A DNA stretch of 64,000 nucleotides from Campanula takesimana. Taxonomy: Eukaryota; Streptophyta; Magnoliopsida; Asterales; Campanulaceae. The stretch is taken from positions 901,891 to 965,890 of the forward strand of contig JAOWBW010000481.1 of assembly GCA_026119855.1 (NCBI GenBank), given 5' to 3'. The position numbers and the translations under genes were made by a program. Of the stretch, positions 61,591 through 64,000 are shown in pieces (the stretch's first letter is position 1; every line of letters begins with the position of its first letter). The notes beneath the pieces were generated by a model. It was not told where the DNA came from. It made no database searches and saw nothing but the letters and a program-made list of their open reading frames with translations.

Positions 61591-64000
61591 TGTAACGACC
61601 CGAAAGCCCGCCTCTATTTTCTTAGTAATAAATATTTAATTATTTATTTATGGCTTATTTATTTATTTAAGTTATTTATTTATTTAAATATTATGTGTGC
61701 ATTCACATCTCATAATATTTTTATAACTAGCATTTTAATTGATCAATTGTGTTAAGTTTGAAGTTGGGGACTTTAGTGTTTGGTTGAGAGATGTTTGGTT
61801 GGGGTTTAATTGTTCAAGATTTAAGTAGAGGGGCTTAAGGGTATATTTCTTTTTGTAATATCTTAACTACTCCCCCTTCCCCTCACTCTTCTCTGCATTC
61901 TTCCCCCCCCTCTCACCCGATTTCTCCCTCTCTCTCCTCCATGGAAAGTAAGTTTCTCCCTCTCTCCTTCTCTCTTCTTTTTAGTCCTCTTCCTCTCATT
62001 GTTTCTCATTTCTCATAAAATGAAACTTGTTTAGATCGTCGATAGGATCGTAGAGGGCTAAGAATATTCGAATTCCGTCAACTTTGAGAAAATCCGGGTA
62101 AGTTACTTTTCCCCCATTTTTATGCTAAAATGTTCATCTTAGTTTATGTAATGCTTTAGTTCATATATATGCCATTTGGTTGAGTTTGGAACTTATTTGT
62201 ATTTTGTTCATCTTTTGTGATTTTGAAATGTTGGGATCAAATCTTGATTTAGGATTGCTAGATGGTGTTATTTAGGTTCCTTATAGGCTTATATGTTGTT
62301 TTGGGTACTTGGGTAAGCTAATAGAAGTGTTGGGAATGTTGGGTTTGATTTGGGTAAGGTTTATGTTTGATTTTGGTAAGAACTTGAAGAACCCGGCTGA
62401 TTTTCCTCCCAGTCCGTCGACCGGGCGCCCGCCCAGGTTTAGCTAGGCGCCCGCCCGCCTGTCTTTTTTTCCTCGGCCAGCCTACTGCCTAAATGAGCGC
62501 CCGCCCGCCCCCTTTTTCTGGAAATCACATTTGTGTTTGTTTAAGACTAGGTTGTATTGTTAGTTTGAGTTTTAGAGGCACATGAATTGAGTTTTCTTGT
62601 CTTTAAATGTTAGGATAGAAGTATATATAGGTACTCCTAAGATTTAGAATGAAAGGAGTGAAATTCGGAGCTAAAACAGGGATTTTTCATAATGTCCGGC
62701 CGAACACTTTATAAAAATTGCCCGTTTTACGTTCAATCTACCGGAGGCCATAACTTCTTCGTCCGGACTCCGTTTTAGACGTGTAAACTATCGTTGGAAA
62801 GCTATTTTCGATTACTACGCAATGATTCTATTGTCCGCATGGTTCCAGATCATAATGGTTGTATTATTGTTGAGGTTTAAGATCAAGGTGTAGTCTCGGC
62901 CTAGGTTCCATAGTACAATTCCAGTTGACTTAGTTGGGCACCGTGGAACACTTTAGTAATTAAAATTGGTTCCTTTGTGAACAATGGTGTTATGTAATTT
63001 GATCAAGTATTGTTTGGGAATGTTTGGGCATCTTATGATGTGTTCGTGATTGTTCCAATCGAATTGATTTTCGAGTAAGACTTGGTCTAGGTTTTAGGAG
63101 ATGTCCTATAGAACCTAGAGGGTTGTTATTGAACACCAAAGTGTAGGGTTTAGTCCGGTCGTGATCATGTTCTAATAAGAGTAACCTTTTGGATTCGTTT
63201 GGGGTGTTTAGAATTGGTTCGTTATGGATGGAGGTAAAGCGTGAATTGGCAATTGGGTACTTACGGTTTGATTAACCTTAAGGTGTATTCATTCTGATTT
63301 CCTACTTTGGAATTACAGGTGTGATGAGATGGTTGAGTTCATAGTCCTAGTATATCTTTATGAGTAAATGTTTAGGGTCATTTTGGTAATAGTCATTGTG
63401 CCATTTGTGAGCGACCGTTTGGGTTGTGCTCTTTATGATTAACTTGTGGGTATAATATTTAGGATGTATATGGTACGTGCCTTATCTTGGAATCATTATG
63501 TTTTAATGGTCAATGTTGTTGGACTCTTTTATGAGAAACTCCTTGTGTTTATTGTTGTTGAACTCTTCTTGAGTAATCGTTTGCATCTTTTATGGTGATT
63601 AATTGGTATGGTTCCCTACTTTGGAATCCTTAGTTATTTACCGTGCTAGTATTTTATTACTTAGCATTTATTTGAAAGTCTAGCTGGTATTTGTGGTTGT
63701 GTCGGGCGATGTGAGATATTGTGATGGCACGGCCAAGTCCATTATGGTGTCGACCATTGTTTTGCCCTTATTTTCCTCTTCCAGATCGGCCTTGGTTGAG
63801 ACGTTTTGGAGCATGACTTTGTGGCATGGCTCCCGCCCTTTGTGGCACATTACTTTGTTATTGGTTCCGGTACCGGGGGTATTCTCTTCAGCTTTTATGC
63901 TGCTATGAAGATGGCTTGATGGTTGATTGATTGATTGGTCAGTTCTGACGGGGTTCTCTTCAGTTGTTATACTGCTATTATTGATTGGTTGATCGGTTGA
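61591..64000 (+). mobile_element. J, start of a Tekay-like LTR
   Basis: It starts TGTAACGACCCG and follows the order of C's LTR: AT-rich TTATTTATTTA, TC-rich stretch, TTTAGATCGTCGATAGGATCG, GTAAGTTACTTTTCCCCCATTTT, GC dyads (62423-62507), and near the window end GGCACGGCCAAGTCCATTATG and TTGGTTCCGGTACCGGGGG. At 2410 bp it is already longer than C's LTR and runs off the window. No gene is present. Confidence 0.82.
62423..62507 (+). promoter_or_regulatory. GC dyads, J LTR
   Basis: GGGCG-CC-CGCCC at core 62425, GGCG-CC-CGCCC at 62447 (step 22) and GAGCG-CC-CGCCC at 62497. A degenerate GGC-CA-GCC lies at 62475, exactly 22 bp before the last, which would restore the two-pair layout. Confidence 0.7.

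Overview
This 64 kb window is plant nuclear DNA, most likely gene-poor heterochromatin of a eudicot with a large genome. I could support no host gene. Nearly every base belongs to LTR retrotransposons of three kinds: Ty1/copia (two related copies, here Copia-1 and D, plus two SIRE/Maximus-like copies, I and G), Ty3/gypsy Tat/Ogre-like elements (H, E, A, B) and Ty3/gypsy Tekay/Del-like elements or LTRs (C, F, K, J). The letters are mine; family names rest on protein motifs, primer-binding sites (PBS) and LTR ends, not on a database search.

The layout is a deep nest. SIRE-like I (55933-59521, +) seems to carry Tat-like E in its 5' LTR. E (minus; pieces 7982-9296, 11812-12101, 50938-55932) was hit by H (4277-7981), by the probable solo LTR F (9297-11811) and by A (12102-50937, target duplication CTCGG). 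A was hit by B (17674-35614, target duplication GCTTC) and by D (40719-49248, target duplication CGTAT). B was hit by C (25164-33845, target duplication CAGCA). Copia-1 (1-4276) sits in the gag of H. To the right, G (59522-60957) interrupts the protease region of I, a reversed Tekay-like LTR piece K (60958-61590) interrupts G, and a further Tekay-like LTR J (61591-64000) interrupts K and runs off the window. The chain I > E > A > B > C is five levels deep. LTR divergence agrees with this order: one difference seen in D, about seven substitutions in C, more in B, many in A.

Most elements are defective. D has a 1217-codon open frame from within gag to RNase H but a stop near the start of gag. 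C has one stop in RNase H and lacks part of the integrase tail. B keeps an intact gag-protease frame but no reverse transcriptase or integrase. A keeps only a short gag and has a decayed antisense frame resembling the plant mobile domain. A and B share 3' ends and LTR starts, so they probably used the same machinery supplied in trans.

The most striking signal is not coding. Almost every LTR here, copia or gypsy, carries two to four GC-rich dyads of about 12-16 bp. Most have the core CG-NN-CG and each family has its own sequence ('dialect'). Spacing is fixed within a family: 22 bp in copia and Tekay-like LTRs, 29 bp in H, 20-21 bp in E, 19 bp in A. In Copia-1, D, H and E the same dialect recurs in the untranslated leader. 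Copia-1 and D have homologous arrays with nearly the same spacing (22-17-22 and 22-18-22) but all sites changed together. D (copia) and C (gypsy) share dialect, order and layout. In copia and Tat-like LTRs the sites lie upstream of a TATA box. I do not know of a described system that explains this. Tat-like elements also share a hairpin module with covarying stems and a PBS-like 11-mer in the end of the LTR that adjoins the PBS.
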